DNA of 41,422 nt from assembly GCA_903856805.1 (NCBI GenBank), contig CAIOCZ010000121.1, positions 1 to 41,422 on the forward strand, given 5' to 3'. Source of the stretch: an uncultured cyanobacterium (GTDB lineage: Bacteria; Cyanobacteriota; Cyanobacteriia; PCC-6307; Cyanobiaceae). Position numbers and translations under genes: made by a program. Below the pieces are notes generated by a model. The model was not told the origin of the DNA. It worked only from the letters and a program-made list of their open reading frames with translations, and ran no database searches. This document shows, piece by piece, positions 11,901 to 17,900 of this stretch (position 1 is its first letter; the number at the start of each line of letters is the position of its first letter).

Positions 11901-14900
11901 CCATAGGATTGACTGCATCGAACCAATAAACACTGCCAACGGCACCTGTCTGGATGGCGGGGTTATTGACTTCATTCGCCTTGGCTATCGGCTTGGCCTG
12001 CTGTTCCTTCAGTGCCTGCATATAGACACTTTGAGGATCCGCAAGCGCATTCGTCTCCTTGGTATTGTTGTTGATAACGATATCCACTAACTCGCCGTTG
12101 TTTGTGCCTTCGCTGCTGCTGACGTAAACATCCAGACCTGTTCCAGCAGTGGCTGAGATTGCCGGTAGCATGACTTTGATTAGTGCTCCTTGGCCATAGG
12201 GGTTGGAGGGATCTCGATCACCAGCCACTAACTTCTCAACCGACTCCGTGCCGCTGTAAAGAAGAGAAGCCTGCACACCTGGAGCACCAACAGCTAGTGC
12301 TCCTGTGTCACTGACAGCCAGCGAGGCCCCGAGACTGGCGCCCCAGTAGCTCGTCGCAGGCCCGCTCACATCATTTGTGTCTGTACGACCTGCGATGCCA
12401 AGAGTTGGATCGCTCAGCGTATGGTTTCCGGCATTGAAGACCGTGCTCGACCTCGAAAGCTGATACTGATAGACGGCACCGATCGGTACGGATTCAAGAT
12501 CGGGTCCAACCTTGCGCGAATAATTGGGCGCGCCGATGAATAGGGTCTTCGATTCGGTATCAAAGGCAAGGGCCCAGCCGAATGCTGACTGGCTTGAATC
12601 CTCGTTACCGCTTGCCATTGCAGGCGATAGCACGGTGACATGGTCAGCAAGACTATCGGGACTGGCCAGATTGAGAATCGTTCTTCCTGTTGAACTGGTG
12701 AGGTTATCCTTGATCCAATTACCGTCAACAATCACAACTTTGCCGCCGCCATTGGCGGCAGGAGCGCTGATCACCAAATCCTTCACGCCATCACCATTCA
12801 GGTCCTCCACCAACATGGTTTGGGCGAAACTCTGCCCCCAGCCGGCTGTTGGATCCGCTTTGATCAGCAATCCGCCATAGGATGTGGGGTATGTTGCATC
12901 ATTAAGAAGTGGACGGTTAGGAGACTCCGGTGAGAATTTGCTGTTGGCTAGTGCATTGAGCCACGTCTTGGGTTTCTCTTGAGCATTGATGTTTTTGTTT
13001 TGCTCTGTAGAAGCAATGCTGAAGTCGCCTGTGTATTGAATCCACACACGCCCTGCGGGATTGCTGATGGCATTGTCGGAGGTTGGCTGTGCAATCGCCA
13101 ACCAGCCGCTGTTCAGTTTGGGGGTGTCGGCGCCGGTGTCGGGTTTCGATGGTTTTTCAAACCATCCGTAGGCTGTCGATTGGCCAAAGCTGAGAGCTGG
13201 CGATGCGGTGGCCGGGCTCCCTGCAACATCCGGCGATGAAGTGCTGTTGAGCACAATGCCACTGTCGATGTACTCGAGTTGCAGCGGTGCAGCCTCAATG
13301 ACAGCGGCTGTCGCCAGTGCCTTGCTTCTGTTGCCATTCGTCGGCGCAGAAATAAAGCTGGATATCTCAGTGGTGTAGTCCTGCAGTGATGCTGTTGACG
13401 AGTTAGGGTCGTCGACGGTTATTGTGACCTTTGAAGTGTAACTCTTGCTGGGATCAAGGTCGCCAGTATCACCCTTCGCGCTGTCTGGTTTTCTCGATAT
13501 CAGCAGGCCGAGCTCAGGCTTGTTGGAGAGAAAAGTGTAATTCAGGTCGTCTAGCGTTGCCCTGGGCTGGAGCGTGGCGAGAGTGGACTCCTTGCCCATT
13601 AAGATCTGTTCGGGCGCAAGGTAACGTTTGACCGATGTACCTTCCTTAGGCGTTAGTTCGACCAAAATCTTCCGTAGCTTATCGCCCCCAGGATTGAATT
13701 GAATTTTCGTCGCCGTTCCCTTTGTCCATGTTGCTCCCTTCCAGACCGTCTTATCGATCACAACCACCAAGTCCTGCTGCAGTGAGTCTGCATTGGCGGT
13801 TGCGGCTGTTGCCAGTGGTTGGGTGATCGGGTTGAGGGGCGCGGCCTCAGACCAGCTGCCCGTCAGTGATGTGCGGCTCGAGGGAGTGAAGGTGGAGCTG
13901 AACGTGGCGAGCACGGCAGCGTTTGGGTTGACGTTGCGCGAACGCCAATGCTCGGTGATTGCTGATTCAATCGCACCGGGATTGGGAGTGTCTTCGGTTG
14001 CTGGGTAGCCCAGTTGTTTAAGAATAACCAAGGCGTCTTCTGCACTTGGTTGAGGCCATGCATCACCGAGACTCCCCGTTTGCGGTGGAGCTGAAAGTAG
14101 GGCTTTGTTGTAGAGGGCAAATTGATCAATGGCCCCGCCAGCATTATTGGGTAACAGCAGAGCGATGTCGTTGATGTTTGTGGCAAGAAAAGCATTGGTT
14201 ACACCATCTTTTGACGCCACCAATTGGTTGTCAACAAACAGGCTAGCGGTTCCGCTATTGGTTGGGATTTGCGTCACAACACCGTTGATGGTGTATTTCC
14301 GATAGTGAGGAAGATACGTGGCCACTACGTGGTGCCATTCACCATCACGCAGATCAGCCGCCAATGGAATCTGACGTTTGTCGCTGGGCGTGGTGGCAGA
14401 GGATGTCAGGGATATTCCATCGGCAACATCAAACACGAGATTGCCGTTGCTGTTGACCGAAATAGCAGGTCCAGGTGAAACGGCAAATTCAAGAGGTAGG
14501 CCGCCATACTGTTCAAACCCTGATGCCGAGCTTGTGCTTGTATCTGCCGGATCCAGCGTAAAAGCTACTTTTGCAGAAGCGAACAACCCTTGATAGTCCC
14601 ATAGCGACTGAAACATCGACTGAAGTCTTTGGTTCTTTGCTGCATCACTAGACAATTGGCCGGCCGGATTTGTGAACACCATTCCACTGTTCAGCTGCGC
14701 ACTCGCAGTGTTGATGCTGACAGCATTGAGCTCCGACACAGGCCGGCCCGTGTTTTGATCTAGCGAACGATTGAATTCCAGGGAGGTGGTGGGAACCAAA
14801 TCGATCGTGTTGGCGGCTAGACCATCACCGCCAACCAGGTCTTCAGGCGTGAGTCCATAGCTGGCGAGGAACGTATTGACTCCGCTGATGGTTTGGCCGT

Positions 14901-17900
14901 TGTAGAGATTGGTAAGGGTGAGGGCATTGCTATAAAGATTGCTGCCGCCATCGCCTCCCAACGCTGTTGTATTTGCACCGGTTGCGTCTAAACTCCAGGC
15001 CCAGGCATAAAGCTCATTGGCCTTAGATGTGCCGGTGCTTAGAGCGTTGTAAGCATCCTCGAACCCATCAGTAGCGGCTTGCTGATAGGTGATCCGCTGC
15101 ACTGTGAAGGTCGACGTAAGTAGCCAACCGCTTGGAGCAATGGCCGGACCCACGGCTTGTTCGCTGGGTTGCCCAAAGGCCACAAGGCCAGCACCTTGGG
15201 TGGCATTGGAGCCGGCGGGCAGTTTGGCCCAGAATTCAATCGTGTAGGGGTTTGAGCTGCTGGGGGTGCCAATCAGTGCGGATGGGGCGAGTTGATCTCC
15301 CTGCTCAATGGGATCTGCGCTGAGTTGATAGTCGCCAGTGCCGGTGGCTGGATCGAAGTGGATCACTGCGTTGATGGTCGTGCCGAGCCTGATCCCTTCA
15401 CCCACGATCTGGTCACCCACTGTCAGGCTTCCGATCAACTGAGAGACGCTGAGGATTGTTCCTGTGATGCTTCCGCTGAAACTCGAGTAAGGCAGTCCAA
15501 GCTCCTTGCTTGAGATGGGTGCGGGATTGCTCACAGCCTCAAGGGTGCTACTGGTGAGACTCTGACTGCGGTTGATGCTGTAACTGCCGGTGCCCGTGGA
15601 CGGATCGAAGGAGCTCAGTACTTCGCTGATCTTGGTGTCTGGAGCGAGTCCGGGGCCCGTGAGCAGGTCACCGATTGCCAGGTTGCCGGTGAGGGCCGTC
15701 ACCGTGAGGGTGGTGCCATCGATGCTGCCGATCAGCTCGCTGAAGGGGCTAGCGGGCAATTGATCGATCGGTGTGCTGTTGGCGAAGCTGGTGAACAGGC
15801 TGTTCTCACTGCCAGTGCCGGTTTCAATTACACCAGTGCCGTCGATGTTCTGCACGGCGCTGCCACTGGATTTGGACAGGGCGCTGGCAATGACGAAATT
15901 GAGCCCAGTTTCGGAGGCAACTGTGCCGGTTGTTGTGCTTGAGGCCGTGCTGCCGATATTGATATCATTGAAACCAGGCCCGAGATCTGAGAATTGGAGG
16001 TAAATCAGCGGCTCGTCATTCAGCACCGACTCCACATAGGGTGTGCGTACGTTTTCACTCCAAGTCAGAACAGCGGCATTATCAACCTGGCCACTATCGG
16101 CATTGATCTGCTGCTGAGAAGCTACCGAAAGGGATTCGATACCCACACCGATATCATTTGTCTGATCCCAGGGAATCGTCGTGATCGTTGACCTGCCGTT
16201 CGCATCCTTGAACAGGTCGTTCCACTGCACAGTTGCTGCGTTGGGGTTCAGGAAACCAGCCTTAAGGAATGTCGGAGGCACCAGAGGCGTGGCGTCGAGC
16301 CGGACTGGCTGGCTGCTGCTGCCAACGATCTGGCTCGTGTTGAGCCTGTAGACAGCACTGCCTGTGTTCGGATCGAAAGCATTGATAATCCCTGTGATCA
16401 GTGTGCCTTGCTTAACACCATCTCCCGTAATCAGGTCACCGATTCGTAGACCGCTGCTGGCGCCACTGAGGCTGAGGCTGTTGCCAGCGATCCAGCCATG
16501 GATCGGAAGTGCTTCGGGTAGCGATCCCTTAATGGAAGCAATGGACGTTTCGTCCCATACCAATAGGGTGCGGATGCTATCGCCAACCCTTACATTAAAA
16601 GCTTTCAGATGCCTGATAATGGCATCGTCAGGTTTATAAAACGACGTTCCAGGGGTTGGAGAGTCCCAGTCATTAATAGAACTATTGTAAAGCCTGTAAT
16701 TAATGCGCTGACTTCCATAAAGTGATGTCAGGTAGTTCTGATAGCTTATGCTGCCATCTGATGACGAGACGGGTATGACCGTGTCGCTGGCTTCCACCCA
16801 AAATACTGCGCTTGTAAACTTCTTACCACCTGCGATATCGATGGCCACAGGCGTGCTCGCCACGCTGAAGTGAGGGAAGTCGATCCCATTTGCTGCCTTG
16901 GTATAAAGACTTTCAAGGTCCACGTCGGCAGGTCCGACCACCTCATAGCGTCGATTACCGTTCGCGTCCAATGTAAAAGCATTAAGGTATCGGAGAGCGC
17001 CTGTACTTGACTGCACAACCACACGATTGAAGACAGGCCATGCACCTTGAGATGGCGACTGTTGCCATTGATCGTTAATTCCATCTGAAAGCCAAACAGC
17101 TTGCGCGTTCCGGGTTGCCCCAGCGGGTGCTGAATCTGCATTCTGCGGGAATCCAGGGTTGGCGCTGTACGAATGTTCTTCAACAACATTGTTGAATCCT
17201 AGATTCTGTGGCGCAACGCTGAAGGATGGATCAGGGCCAGTCCATGTCGAAGCGATCGACAGTGACTGCGCATCAAGTGTGAGAGTAACGTTCGGCCATG
17301 GAGACAGCACATCAACATTGGGTGAGCTTAGGTACATGGGATTTTCCATCACAACCCTCACGATCTTTCCGTTGCTGACCCCAACAGTGGCCGTCGTCTG
17401 ATTTAAGGGGGTTAGGCTGTATTCAGCAATGCTGGATCCAGCAATCCTGATCGGAATCCCTGTATAGGTTTGCAGACTGTTGTCTGATGGAGAGGGATTT
17501 GTTAGTCCTGGCGCGGAATCAGTGCCCCCTAGACTTGAATCCGAAATTGGGATCGCTTGGGGAATAACGCCAATCGCTTCTCTTGTGAGGGGCGCATCAT
17601 CTAAAAACGTGCGGACCGTGATCACCGGAATTTCATTAAGAAGATCACGGAATCCCTGGCCGCTTGCCTTTGGTGATGAGGCGAGGATCCCTTGTTGGAA
17701 GACATCCGGAATCAGGACATAGGCGCCACTGCTGGGTTTCGTCTCTGGTAGCAGCAGATATCTGCCATCACCAGTTGCTGGTATTCCGATCTCTATTGAC
17801 TCAGCTTGAACCTTTCCATTTAAGACAGTAAAGCTAACCGTCGCTGGCGCAGAGCCAGGGAGAAGATCACCCAAAATGGGCACATTTTTCCAGACACCAT

